Counted from the first letter of the stretch, positions 31,114 to 40,084 are shown. The stretch: 41,993 nt of DNA from Treponema sp. UBA1233 (GCA_002309305.1 DBWR01000020.1:1-41993); one strand, 5' to 3'. Numbers and translations: made by a program. Notes: generated by a model from the sequence alone, not told the origin.

Positions 31114-32424
31114 CTACAATCCCATTTCAAATGCAACTCTATTTTTAAAGCTCTTCAATGCATCCTGCTTGCTCTTGTTGCCCCAAATATATTCGGTTAC
31201 CGCATCATTAAAATAAAATTCTATCCATTGATCTGTCCCCTGCACGAGGGAACCGTCAATCTTTTGAGCATATTCGCAAAAGGCTTCATAGTGGTTTTGA
31301 TTTGAAAGGTAGCGTTCTGTAAACCTCTTCTTTATCTTTTTCTGAACATTCAAGTTGCCAACCTGTTCACCGGAACTCTTTGCCATTTCTTCAATAAAAA
31401 AATCATCACTAGTAAGATATCTTATCATTTCCTTGGCCGCCTGAGGATTTTTTGTATCCTTATAAGCCGCAACCCATGTACCTCCCCAGTACCAGCTTGA
31501 AGGGCCCGCACACATTGCCCAGTCACCGGAAGTATCTTTGGCCTCCACCTTTAACACATAATGAAGTCCCCAGGGTGGTAGAAAATAGCAGAATACTTCC
31601 AGCGGATTACCTTTTTCATCTGCAAGTTTGTCATTCATTCCGGCATACCAGGCATCAGACCACTGCCCCTCATAGTCATAAAATTCCGCTAAGCCTGCAT
31701 CCAGTTTTTCATTGGTGATTGTCTTGCACATATCCATATATTTTTCCATGGCTGGATCGATGTAGAGGCTGTCGTTTACCACCCAAGGCTTCTTGCGCAA
31801 TCCTAAATACGGCCTAAAGAGATCCTTGTATGTTGAAACTATCCTGCATTTTCCATTTGATTTCTTCTTTAGCAAACGTGCAGTATCAAGAAGTTTATCC
31901 ATACTCTTCAAGTAACCCTGCACTTTTACAGGATCATCAGTTCCCAGATATTTTTTTGCAAGACTCCTTCGGTATATAACTGCACCCGGATAGATCAACC
32001 AGGACATGGCGTAAACATGACCTTCATAGCTTCCTATCTTAATTGGATAATCAGCCATCTTTTTCTTTACTTCTTCATAAAGGTCATCAAGAGGAAGAAG
32101 CAAGCCAGACTCTACATATTTCCTTATGAAAGCGTCTTCCAGTGCAAACACATCAGGAGCACCGATTCCAGATTCCAGAACTGGATCAAGAGTGTCAGGG
32201 AACTGAGGCGTAGGTATGAGCTTGAGGTCAACTTGAACATTCGGATGTTTAACTTTGTAACCAAAGTAAGGATGATTTATAAACCCATCAATTTCTTCCG
32301 TAAAAGTCCACACGGTAAGATTGGACTCCCCCCGCACATTTATACCTGAAGTTTTTAAAGCGACTGCATTCAAACAGACACTACATAACAAAGCTAGTGA
32401 CAATAATATTTTCCGAAAATGCAT
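31114..32424 (-). CDS. Exported sugar-type solute-binding protein (paralogue 3)
   Basis: A 436-residue periplasmic binding protein with a signal peptide (probable cleavage after LNAVA) and no lipobox. It belongs with the family 1 (MalE-like, CUT1) oligosaccharide-binding proteins: NLTVWTFTEEIDGF, APDVFALEDAFIRKYVESGL, GHVYAMSWLIYPGAVIYRRS, and the ligand-side WAMCAGPSSWYWGGTWVAAY. It is about 60 percent identical by eye to the 424-residue and 574-residue proteins in this operon. The ribosome binding site is AGGAG. No permease or ATPase gene lies nearby, so it must use transport components encoded elsewhere or serve as a sensor. It follows the fusion paralogue by 12 bases. Confidence 0.88.
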   Translation of the reverse strand: MHFRKILLSLALLCSVCLNAVALKTSGINVRGESNLTVWTFTEEIDGFINHPYFGYKVKHPNVQVDLKLIPTPQFPDTLDPVLESGIGAPDVFALEDAFIRKYVESGLLLPLDDLYEEVKKKMADYPIKIGSYEGHVYAMSWLIYPGAVIYRRSLAKKYLGTDDPVKVQGYLKSMDKLLDTARLLKKKSNGKCRIVSTYKDLFRPYLGLRKKPWVVNDSLYIDPAMEKYMDMCKTITNEKLDAGLAEFYDYEGQWSDAWYAGMNDKLADEKGNPLEVFCYFLPPWGLHYVLKVEAKDTSGDWAMCAGPSSWYWGGTWVAAYKDTKNPQAAKEMIRYLTSDDFFIEEMAKSSGEQVGNLNVQKKIKKRFTERYLSNQNHYEAFCEYAQKIDGSLVQGTDQWIEFYFNDAVTEYIWGNKSKQDALKSFKNRVAFEMGL

Positions 32425-32436
32425 ACTTTCTTTCTC

Positions 32437-34161
32437 CTATAACCCTAACTTTTCTTTGATCCAGTATTTGAATTCTTCAAGGGCTTCCTCTTTGCTCGAG
32501 TCTCCATAATAATATGACGTTACTGCTTCCATAAAATACATGTATATCTCATTGTCAGAAGACTGGTAGAGGGTTCCGTCAACGTTTTTGGCATATTCAC
32601 AGAACTCATCATAGTAGTTTTGTCCGCCAAGGAATGGTTCGTCAAAATCATCCTTTATCTTGTCCTGTACCTTTATGTTGCCAACCAGTTCCCCGGAAGA
32701 CATTGCCATTTCCTCAAGGAAATATTCATCGGTGGTAAGGTACCGTATCATTTCCTTTGCGGCATTTGGATTTTTTGTGTTCTTGTTGGCGGCAATCCAT
32801 GTGCCACCCCAGTACCAGCCAGAAGGTCCTGCACACATTGCCCAGTCACCGTCAGTCTCAGGAGCATTCAGTTCAAGCACCCACTTGAGTCCCCAGTACG
32901 GCATGAAGTAGCTGAAGATCTCCAAACGATTTCCATCTTCGTCACGAAGCCAATCTTCCATTCCGGCAAACCATGCCTCAGACCACTGTCCCGCATCAGC
33001 ATCAAGTTCTTCATCATGCATGATTTTACAGACATCCATATATTTTTCCATGGCAGGATCAAGATAGAGTTCACCATCAACAACCCAAGGCTTTCTGCGC
33101 ATGCCCAAGAATGGTCTGTAGAGATCCCCGAGAGCTGAAACAAGCCTGCATTTTCCATTTGACCTTTCTTTTAAAAGGCGTGCCGTCTCAAGCATTTTGT
33201 CTTCATCGCTGAATAACTTCTGGATTTCCTCCGGGTCATCGGTTCCAAGATATTTTTTTGCAAGACTCCTGCGGTAGAACATTGCACCAGGGTACATTCC
33301 CCAAGACATTGCATAAACATGGCCATCATAGCTTCCTATCTTTATCGGGAAGTCCTCCATTTTATCCTTTACTTCCTCGTAAAGATCATCAAGCGGAAGA
33401 AGCATGCCTGACTCTACGTATCTGCTGATAAATGCTTCCTCAAGGGCAAAGACATCCGGACCATCACCACGTGCAAATGCAGAATCCAGGGCAGTAGGGA
33501 ACTGATCTGTCGGTATCAGAGAATATCCAACTTCCACATTCGGGTGGGTATCTCCATAGCCGTAATCATATTCGCTAAGATAAGTTTCAAGTTCATCGGT
33601 AAAAGACCATACGATAAGCTTTGCATTTTCTTCCGATGTTTTTGAGCTTGAAGGTTTAGAAGTTGAAGATGCAGGTGTTGAATCCAAAAGCAGTTTCAGG
33701 ATTTTTTCTGTTGTGGATTGAATTCCAAGCCTGTCCCTGTTTGAAATCGACGCATCCTGTGTGATGAAATAGCTTACGCGCACAAAACCATAGTCACCAA
33801 AGAAATCATAATCATTTTTTGCAATCGGTGTAAACGCCTTGAATTTTTTTACAATTTCCTGATAGATGTTCCTGGCTTCATACTGATCCCTTGAAGTCAC
33901 AGATTTAACAAGCACCTTGCTTTCAAAGGCCATCTTCTTAATCTGGTCTGTTTCTGATTCATCGTAAACCAGAACATTGACTTCCGCCTTCATGGAATCG
34001 GCAAAGACTGCGGCATTCACCCCGTCGTCATTGGTCAGGTAAAAGCCCACGGTTTCCTTGTCAAACTTTTCTTCAAAAATCGTCATAGAGTTTTTTGGTG
34101 CGGCAAACAAATTGAAGGAACAAATCAAACTCAACATCAAAAAAAGTTTTCGCATTTTCAT
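32437..34161 (-). CDS. Solute-binding protein with extra N-terminal module (paralogue 2)
   Basis: A 574-residue exported protein. I start at the ATG at 34161, seven bases after AAGGAG; upstream in-frame starts lie on or before that site. A signal peptide (CSFNLFAA) is followed by a module of about 120 residues (NSMTIFEEKFDKETVGFYLT to DYGFVRVSYF), a Ser/Pro linker (TPASSTSKPSSSKTSEE), and a CUT1-type binding domain closely similar to its two neighbours (KLIVWSFTDELETYL, WAMCAGPSGWYWGGTW). The module is nearly the same as in the 696-residue protein two genes upstream, and even the leader and ribosome binding site match. The module has no recognisable catalytic motif. It may attach the binding domain to a partner or the envelope. 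Confidence 0.85.
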   Translation of the reverse strand: MKMRKLFLMLSLICSFNLFAAPKNSMTIFEEKFDKETVGFYLTNDDGVNAAVFADSMKAEVNVLVYDESETDQIKKMAFESKVLVKSVTSRDQYEARNIYQEIVKKFKAFTPIAKNDYDFFGDYGFVRVSYFITQDASISNRDRLGIQSTTEKILKLLLDSTPASSTSKPSSSKTSEENAKLIVWSFTDELETYLSEYDYGYGDTHPNVEVGYSLIPTDQFPTALDSAFARGDGPDVFALEEAFISRYVESGMLLPLDDLYEEVKDKMEDFPIKIGSYDGHVYAMSWGMYPGAMFYRRSLAKKYLGTDDPEEIQKLFSDEDKMLETARLLKERSNGKCRLVSALGDLYRPFLGMRRKPWVVDGELYLDPAMEKYMDVCKIMHDEELDADAGQWSEAWFAGMEDWLRDEDGNRLEIFSYFMPYWGLKWVLELNAPETDGDWAMCAGPSGWYWGGTWIAANKNTKNPNAAKEMIRYLTTDEYFLEEMAMSSGELVGNIKVQDKIKDDFDEPFLGGQNYYDEFCEYAKNVDGTLYQSSDNEIYMYFMEAVTSYYYGDSSKEEALEEFKYWIKEKLGL

Positions 34162-34201
34162 ATCCATACTCCTTTTAACAAAATTATATGTCAGTTTCAA
34201 A

Positions 34202-35230
34202 TTACAGAACGTTCTTTAACCTGTCCATGACACCCTTCAAGTGCTCATCACAGAGTCCAAAGTGCATTGAACGATAAGTCCATGCGGCTCTCCCTATCTT
34301 GTATTTTTCAAAGACTGAATTAATTGCCTCATACCATTTTACGGTGTCTTCAGGGGAAGCCGTGTTGATGACTCCATATTCTCCGCAGTAGAGCGGGACA
34401 TTCCTTTCTTCGGCTAGCTTTACGGCCCTGTCAAAAAGAACTTCAAATGCCCTTGCATCCAGAGTACCGTCCATGTCCTTTAGCGCACCGTTCAGTTCCT
34501 TGAACAAATCCATCATCTGCTCCTTGTAGAACGACGCTTCAACCGGGAACCCAATCCTAAAATCAGGCCTCATTCCGATTGAACCAAGCCATGGAGCCCC
34601 CTGATGCGTAAACAAGAATGGTTCATAACAGTGGAAGTTGTAGACTATGTATTCATCCTGCGGCATGGGCAAGTCTGGGAGTGCCTCTATGCTGTTGTTC
34701 CAGTATCCTCCCAAAAGAATATAGGTTTTGGGGCAGATTGTCCTTATCCGTCTGATGCATTCGCCTGCAATTTTATTCCATGGTTCGCAATAAGACTTGT
34801 CGGTCACTTCGTTCAAAAGCTCAAAGGCGATGTTGTCCCTGTTACCGAAACGTCTTGCAAATTCCATCCACAGGCGGTAGAACCTTTCCTGCATTTCGCC
34901 AGAGTCAAAGAAACTGTTCTGTGATACATCCGCGGCAAAAGAATATCCTGCTGTCTTGTGTAAATCAAGAATTATGTTAAGGGAATTTTTTGCACACAAA
35001 TCAACCGCCCTCTGGACACGTGCAAAACCTTCCTCAAGATAAGAGCTTCCGTCCTCTGATTCAAGTATGTTGTAGTCAATTGGAAGCCGCACATGATCGA
35101 GCCCCCATGACGCTATGACGGAAAAATCTTCTTCCTTAATAAAACCGTCCAGCCTCTCCTTTGAATAGTCGCACTGAGAAAACCAACCGCCAAGGTTCAC
35201 GCCCTTTTTGAAACCTTCAAAATCCCTCAT
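34202..35230 (-). CDS. Glycoside hydrolase family 5 enzyme (cytoplasmic)
   Basis: A 342-residue retaining beta-glycanase of the GH5 (cellulase A) fold. Conserved residues are Arg48 (HVRLPI), His91 (LDLHKTAGY), acid/base Glu141 (ELLNEVTD), His200-x-Tyr202 (NFHCYEP), nucleophile Glu284 (YCGEYGV) and a later Trp (RAAWTYR). With no signal peptide it should work in the cytoplasm, probably on imported short beta-linked oligosaccharides (glucan, mannan or similar) rather than polymers. The ribosome binding site AGGAG lies six bases before the ATG. It sits between two binding-protein genes in the operon, which suggests they bind the enzyme's substrate. Confidence 0.9.
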   Translation of the reverse strand: MRDFEGFKKGVNLGGWFSQCDYSKERLDGFIKEEDFSVIASWGLDHVRLPIDYNILESEDGSSYLEEGFARVQRAVDLCAKNSLNIILDLHKTAGYSFAADVSQNSFFDSGEMQERFYRLWMEFARRFGNRDNIAFELLNEVTDKSYCEPWNKIAGECIRRIRTICPKTYILLGGYWNNSIEALPDLPMPQDEYIVYNFHCYEPFLFTHQGAPWLGSIGMRPDFRIGFPVEASFYKEQMMDLFKELNGALKDMDGTLDARAFEVLFDRAVKLAEERNVPLYCGEYGVINTASPEDTVKWYEAINSVFEKYKIGRAAWTYRSMHFGLCDEHLKGVMDRLKNVL

Positions 35231-35280
35231 AAAAAACTCCTGACTTTCAATCAGTCAAATAATATTCTTACCCGGTTGAA

Positions 35281-37371
35281 TCATTCATCCGGACCTAATG
35301 TTTCCACAAGACGATCCAACTGTTCCTGCATGTAGCGGCAGAATATAGCCGTATACGGAGAAAGCTCTTCGCAGTATTCATCCCAGATCCTTTCGAACTC
35401 TTCATCTGAAGCCGCCATTATGCACATGGGAAGATACTTCTTTTGAATGTCCTCATATTCATCCAATGCATCATATGCCATGGTTTCAGCCCAGTCTCCT
35501 TCATAGCTAGGATGGAACCTCCACATCGGATACCAGAAATCGTTCGGCTGAGGATTTGGATCCATCAGTTCAAGATAGGAACTGACACCGTACGCGTCAA
35601 ATATTTCCTTATCAAGTTTACTTGCATTTTTAATTTTTTCCCAAGGAAGCTCATCCATTACGCGGGTATATCCGGAAGGCATCATTCCTTCAAGCTTAGG
35701 TGCTTCTTCACGCCATAGGACAGCACAATTATGCTCAAGGTAATTATAGTCGCTATGATTTTGACGCTGTTCCTCCGTTCTGTATGGTCGTCCCTGATCA
35801 TCCTTCTGCCAGTCAACGCCTTCAAATCCCCAATAAAGGATTCTTTGATTTTCTTCTTCCAACATCTTGTCCATAAACTGAATGATTTTGATAGCCTTAT
35901 CTTCCGGACAGTTTACGGTAATTCCATAACCACGCTGGAGATTGGGTAATGAGACGTCACGATAATGGGGTTTTATGTTTTCATCGAATGTAAGTGCCAG
36001 AGGAACATAAGTCCTTTCATCATCTTCGTCAGCAATGTATATCGGATCAGCCATAGCCAGAAGAAACTGCCACCCTTGAATGAACATTCCGAGTACACGT
36101 CCCTTATTTATTTTATCATAGTACTGGTCGCTATTGTCAGTAAATGAAGCTGGATCTATCAGACCGCGTTTATAATATCCGTTGGCAAGTTTAAACCACC
36201 TCTTTGAACATTCATCCGTAAAAAGATCATTGTATACATAGCGGTTACCTTCCTTTGTAACATATCCGTTGCCATCGTTTGGATAACCGGCCAGAAAATT
36301 TGGAGGATTCCACAAGTCAAATGCTTCCCAATCGTAGGTAATTATGCTGAATGGAATTGTCGCACCTGTTTCTACAAACGGATATTTCCTGGAATATTTT
36401 TCAAGCAGGTCAAAGTATTCGTCTACTGTCCTGATGACAGGATACCCAAATTCCTTGAGGACCCTTTTTTGAATCCAGAAGGCATTACCGTTATAATTTG
36501 ACTCAAACGGAATGCCATCGTATACTCCATAGTTTGGAAGGGAGTAAATGTGTTCCCTGATGATTTTGCCATCGGCATCTTTTTCTGAATCACAATCAAT
36601 CATCTGCTTCCATGCCGATTCATAGTGTTTCCGTAGGTTCGGCGCATATTCTTCAATAAGGGGCTTTAGGTCACGCAGGCATCCGGCATCCTGGAACTTT
36701 GTTGAATCAACTTCTACCAAATCCGGACGATTGTCTGAACGAATCAATGATGCAATCTTCCGATCCTTGTCGCCTTTTAGAATATCCCATGTAAAAGTTA
36801 CACCAAAATTTTCTTCAATCCATTTATATGTGGCATTATCGGCAGGAGGTTTATTTCGACTTTGAATTGTAAAAATCGAAATATTCAGTTTGTCGCCAGA
36901 AGAAATCGGTTCACCCCTTGCAAAAAGGTTCCCGCCCTTTAAAAGTTCAAATTCATCCTTACCCTTGGCACTAGCAAAACAATTTACCTTTACAAAACCA
37001 AAATCCTCAAAGAAATCATAAAACTCTTCTTCAAGTTTTCCAAATGCCTGAAACTTTTTAACAATGCTTTCGTATATTTTTTTATCTTCATATTCTTTTC
37101 TGGAATTGGCTGAGTTAACAAGCACCCTGCATTCAAAGGCCATCTTTTTCAACTGCTCGGCTTCGGACTCATCATAGACCAGAACATGAACCTGAACATT
37201 CATTGAATCAGAAAAAACTGCGGCATTAATTCCGCTTCCATCGGTCAGATAAAAGCCCACGGTCTCCCTGTCAAATTGTTTTTCAAAAATAGTATTTGAA
37301 TTTTTTGGGGCTGCAAACAAACTGAAAGAACAAATCAAACACAGCATAAAAATAAGTTTTCGCATTCTCAT
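35281..37371 (-). CDS. Solute-binding protein of LplA/YtcQ type with shared N-terminal module
   Basis: A 696-residue exported protein starting at the ATG at 37371, seven bases after AAGGAG. A signal peptide (CSFSLFAA) is followed by the same module as in the 574-residue protein (NSNTIFEKQFDRETVGFYLT to EDFGFVKVNCFA). From about residue 155 it carries a different, larger binding domain: GDKLNISIFTIQSRNKPPAD, SLPNYGVYDGIPFESNYNG, FWIQKRVLKEFGYPVIRTVD and RGYGITVNCPEDKAIKIIQF. This resembles the LplA/YtcQ oligosaccharide-binding lipoproteins but lacks a lipobox. The C-terminal 70 residues are acidic and helical. No matching LplB/YtcP permeases are nearby. Confidence 0.82.
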   Translation of the reverse strand: MRMRKLIFMLCLICSFSLFAAPKNSNTIFEKQFDRETVGFYLTDGSGINAAVFSDSMNVQVHVLVYDESEAEQLKKMAFECRVLVNSANSRKEYEDKKIYESIVKKFQAFGKLEEEFYDFFEDFGFVKVNCFASAKGKDEFELLKGGNLFARGEPISSGDKLNISIFTIQSRNKPPADNATYKWIEENFGVTFTWDILKGDKDRKIASLIRSDNRPDLVEVDSTKFQDAGCLRDLKPLIEEYAPNLRKHYESAWKQMIDCDSEKDADGKIIREHIYSLPNYGVYDGIPFESNYNGNAFWIQKRVLKEFGYPVIRTVDEYFDLLEKYSRKYPFVETGATIPFSIITYDWEAFDLWNPPNFLAGYPNDGNGYVTKEGNRYVYNDLFTDECSKRWFKLANGYYKRGLIDPASFTDNSDQYYDKINKGRVLGMFIQGWQFLLAMADPIYIADEDDERTYVPLALTFDENIKPHYRDVSLPNLQRGYGITVNCPEDKAIKIIQFMDKMLEEENQRILYWGFEGVDWQKDDQGRPYRTEEQRQNHSDYNYLEHNCAVLWREEAPKLEGMMPSGYTRVMDELPWEKIKNASKLDKEIFDAYGVSSYLELMDPNPQPNDFWYPMWRFHPSYEGDWAETMAYDALDEYEDIQKKYLPMCIMAASDEEFERIWDEYCEELSPYTAIFCRYMQEQLDRLVETLGPDE

Positions 37372-37406
37372 GTCCACACTCCTTTTAATAAAATATATAT
37401 GGCAAT

Positions 37407-38681
37407 TTAGAATCCAAGCGTCAAATGCACTTCCCTCTTGAAGTAACGCAATGCCTGCTCCTTGGTCATTTCATCGTAGCAATAGGCACTGACATATTTT
37501 GAGAAAATGGATTCAATAGCCGCATCGCTTGACTGAACGAGGGAACCGTTTACCTTTTTTGCGTATTCACAGAACTCCGCATATTGGTTTTGTCCGCCAA
37601 GATATGGTTCAAAGAAATATTCTGTATTCTTGACTTTTTTCTGCACGTTGTAATTTCCCACCAAATCCCATGAGGCCAGAGCATAGTTTTCAAGGAATCC
37701 TTCATCCGAAACAATGTACTTTATCATTTCCTTTGCCGCATCAGGATTATTTGTTCCATTGTATGCCGCAAGCCATGTACCACCCCATCTATACGGAACT
37801 GGACCTGCACAAATTGCCCAGTCACCGGAAGTAGCCGGAGCATCCAACTTTAACACATAATGAAGTCCCCAGGTCGGAAGAAAGTAACTGAATACCTCAA
37901 GAGAATTTCCCCTGTTATCTGTCAGACGATCCTCCATTCCTGCATACCAACCTTCACCCCACTGAAAAATGCGTCCATCAAGCTTTTCCTCGTAAATGGT
38001 TTTGCACATGTCCATGTATTTTTCCATGGCGGGATCTACATAAAGCTTACCATCCACCACCCATGGCTTTTTTCGTGCATAGAGGCTTGGAATGAATATA
38101 TCTCCGGATGTTGATACCACCCTGCATCTTCCGTTTGATTTCTTTTTCAATAAACGTGCCGTCTCAAGGAATTTATCCATATTTGAAAAATATTTTTGAA
38201 CTTGCTTGGGATCGTCAGTGCCAAGATATTTTTTTGCCAGACTCCGTCGGTAAAACATTGCACCTGGAGCCACCTGCCATGACATCGCATAAACATGACC
38301 TTCATAAGTTCCCACCTTCATCGGGTAATCGGCCATCTTCTTTTTTATTTCTTTATAAAGGTCATCAAGCGGCAGAAGATATCCTGATTCAACATATTTG
38401 CGGACAAATGCTTCTTCAAGAGCAATTACATCGGGAACGTTTTTCCCAGACAGCAAAACTTTATCCAGTGCGGTAGGAAACTCATCTGTTGGAATCTTTG
38501 TAGATTCAACCGTTACATTTGGATGGGTAGCCTTGTAACCCCAGCCCGGCTCATCAAGGAATCCTTCAATTTCATCCGTAAATGACCACACGGAGACTTT
38601 ACCTTTTGAATCTTCAGCTCCGGCAGTCAAAGCGAATCCACACAAGAGGCACAAAAGTGCAATAGTTTTTAATACTTTCAT
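37407..38681 (-). CDS. Exported sugar-type solute-binding protein (paralogue 1, operon head)
   Basis: A 424-residue periplasmic binding protein with a signal peptide cut probably after LTAGA. It is the first gene of the six-gene operon, with a strong GAGGAG ribosome binding site. Family 1 traits are KVSVWSFTDEIEGFL, VPDVIALEEAFVRKYVESGY, GHVYAMSWQVAPGAMFYRRS and WAICAGPVPYRWGGTWLAAY. The aromatic set near the end (WAICAGP-x-PYRW rather than WYW) differs from its paralogues, hinting at a different sugar preference. The upstream 65-base gap is A/T-rich with several poor -10 candidates, none clear enough to call. Confidence 0.88.
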   Translation of the reverse strand: MKVLKTIALLCLLCGFALTAGAEDSKGKVSVWSFTDEIEGFLDEPGWGYKATHPNVTVESTKIPTDEFPTALDKVLLSGKNVPDVIALEEAFVRKYVESGYLLPLDDLYKEIKKKMADYPMKVGTYEGHVYAMSWQVAPGAMFYRRSLAKKYLGTDDPKQVQKYFSNMDKFLETARLLKKKSNGRCRVVSTSGDIFIPSLYARKKPWVVDGKLYVDPAMEKYMDMCKTIYEEKLDGRIFQWGEGWYAGMEDRLTDNRGNSLEVFSYFLPTWGLHYVLKLDAPATSGDWAICAGPVPYRWGGTWLAAYNGTNNPDAAKEMIKYIVSDEGFLENYALASWDLVGNYNVQKKVKNTEYFFEPYLGGQNQYAEFCEYAKKVNGSLVQSSDAAIESIFSKYVSAYCYDEMTKEQALRYFKREVHLTLGF

Positions 38682-38746
38682 AATATTTTCTCCTCGTTTT
38701 TGTATTCTATATTAAATAGACTATCAGAATAAAAAGCTTATGTCCA

Positions 38747-39250
38747 TCATCCTGAGACAGAGGAAATAACTCTTCCCAGCAGACGATAGAACAATGCACG
38801 AATCAGGTGGCGCGCTATGAAGACGATTGCAATTCCAAGACATGCGCCTTGTATGGTGTGCAAGATTAAATAACCAGCCGCCGCTCCAACAGGAAGAAAA
38901 AACAAACCGGTTCTGAAAGAAAGCGAATGGAAGAACAACTGAATGACAAACACACCAAGGCTGATTCCGGTTGCAATATAGAGGGCCTTGTCCCAATGAC
39001 GGTTATAGGCGACTATTGCAAAAATCGAGATGGCGACAAAGAAAATGTAGTTTATCCATATAAAGACACTGAAGGTGTTTCCTATTGCGTTTTCGAGCTT
39101 TTCAGTTTGAGCTGATGTGTCTTCCGCCGGGTTGCGGCTGTTTTTGTCAATTAGCGAACCACATTCAGGACAGACAAGATTATCCAAATCCTTCATGCTC
39201 TTAATGGGAAAATCAAAATCCTTGCGGCAGTTTGTACAATATCGTTTCAT
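38747..39250 (-). CDS. Zinc-ribbon membrane protein
   Basis: A 167-residue protein starting at the ATG at 39250 (a TTG one codon earlier is less likely). The N-terminus is a zinc ribbon: Cys5-x-x-Cys8 and Cys27-x-x-Cys30 (YCTNCRKDF and LVCPECGSL). A polar linker leads to three or four hydrophobic helices from about residue 60 to 155. Such proteins are common and mostly uncharacterised; the ribbon faces the cytoplasm. The gene is transcribed toward the sugar-binding operon but has no clear tie to it. Its -10 candidate TAATAT is seven bases from the ATG. Confidence 0.75.
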   Translation of the reverse strand: MKRYCTNCRKDFDFPIKSMKDLDNLVCPECGSLIDKNSRNPAEDTSAQTEKLENAIGNTFSVFIWINYIFFVAISIFAIVAYNRHWDKALYIATGISLGVFVIQLFFHSLSFRTGLFFLPVGAAAGYLILHTIQGACLGIAIVFIARHLIRALFYRLLGRVISSVSG

Positions 39251-39257
39251 CAATTAA

Positions 39258-39286
39258 ATATTAGCACAGCCGGATTGCAAAATCTA
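39258..39286 (-). promoter_or_regulatory. Leaderless-type promoter of the zinc-ribbon gene
   Basis: On the minus strand TAATAT (39258-39263), preceded by TGC, gives an extended -10 ending seven bases before the ATG at 39250. The -35 at 17 bases, TAGATT (39281-39286), is weak. There is no ribosome binding site. Confidence 0.45.
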
Positions 39287-39298
39287 GTGGGATATGGA

Positions 39299-40084
39299 TT
39301 ATATGTCAATTTTTTCGATTACATTTATTCCAAACCTGAGTGCAAAATCCCTGGACTTCCAGGCGTTCATGATGACATCGTGAGGGTCGTGCGCATCGGA
39401 AGAACATATAACCTGAACCTTTGTTTGGGCAACCATTTCCCAGAATTCCACATATGGATACTGATACCTCATTCCGCGGGAGGTTTCGTTTGGCGTGCGG
39501 CTTAATCCAAGACCGTTTATTTCCAGCGGCATGTCCAAGTCTATGGCGGCATCCAAAATCGCCTTGAGGCATGAAGCAGACTGTTCATCCCATTCCTTAT
39601 ATCCCTTCATGAACAAATCAGGGTGGGCAAGAAAACTAAAGTAACCTGTCCGCATTCCGTCTATGGTAAGGTCTATGTAGCGTCCAAGTTCTCGCGCATC
39701 CATTTCCGGACAATAAATATGCTTGCTTCCGCTCTTGCACCAGTGGGATCCCAAAATCAAATATTCGGCTCCATATTTACCGCGAAGTTCGTCCCGGTAC
39801 CAGCTTTCATAATCCCTGTCCCATTCACATTCAAAACCAAAGTAAACCGGAAAGGGAGCTTTTTCTTTTGCTTCCTGAACCCATTCCTTATATGTTGGAA
39901 TTTCACTTTCCGACATCCTTACGTGCGGCCAAACATCATTAAAAGAGTCAGGATACGGACAATGGTCACTGAATCCAAGTTCAAGACATCCTTCCTTTAT
40001 AGCCTGATTCACATAGTCAATCGGTTTTCCTTCAGCATGCTTGCATAATTTTGTATGCGTGTGATAATTTGCAATCGCTTTCAT
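39299..40084 (-). CDS. PHP-domain phosphatase, histidinol-phosphatase-like
   Basis: A 261-residue metal-dependent phosphoesterase of the PHP family. Metal motifs are NYHTHTKLCKHAEG (His8, His10), GFSDHCPYP (Asp40, His41), a Glu in FGFECEWDR, GSHWCKSG, FLAHPDLF and SSDAHDPHDV. The set fits histidinol-phosphatase HisK/HisJ, which makes histidinol, the substrate of HisD, although hisD lies 30 kb away here. Related PHP enzymes act on other phosphates, so the assignment is probable rather than sure. The ribosome binding site is AGGA about nine bases before the ATG. Confidence 0.78.
   Translation of the reverse strand: MKAIANYHTHTKLCKHAEGKPIDYVNQAIKEGCLELGFSDHCPYPDSFNDVWPHVRMSESEIPTYKEWVQEAKEKAPFPVYFGFECEWDRDYESWYRDELRGKYGAEYLILGSHWCKSGSKHIYCPEMDARELGRYIDLTIDGMRTGYFSFLAHPDLFMKGYKEWDEQSASCLKAILDAAIDLDMPLEINGLGLSRTPNETSRGMRYQYPYVEFWEMVAQTKVQVICSSDAHDPHDVIMNAWKSRDFALRFGINVIEKIDI

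Noticed and set aside
32620..33138. 172-codon plus-strand frame inside the sugar-binding operon
   Set aside because: It is antisense to conserved binding-protein motifs; similar antisense frames recur in the paralogues simply because the sense sequence is similar.
38682..38746. Promoter of the sugar-binding operon
   Set aside because: Several overlapping A/T-rich hexamers (TAGAAT, TATAGA, TAATAT) exist but none has a convincing -35 at 16-18 bases, so I made no call.
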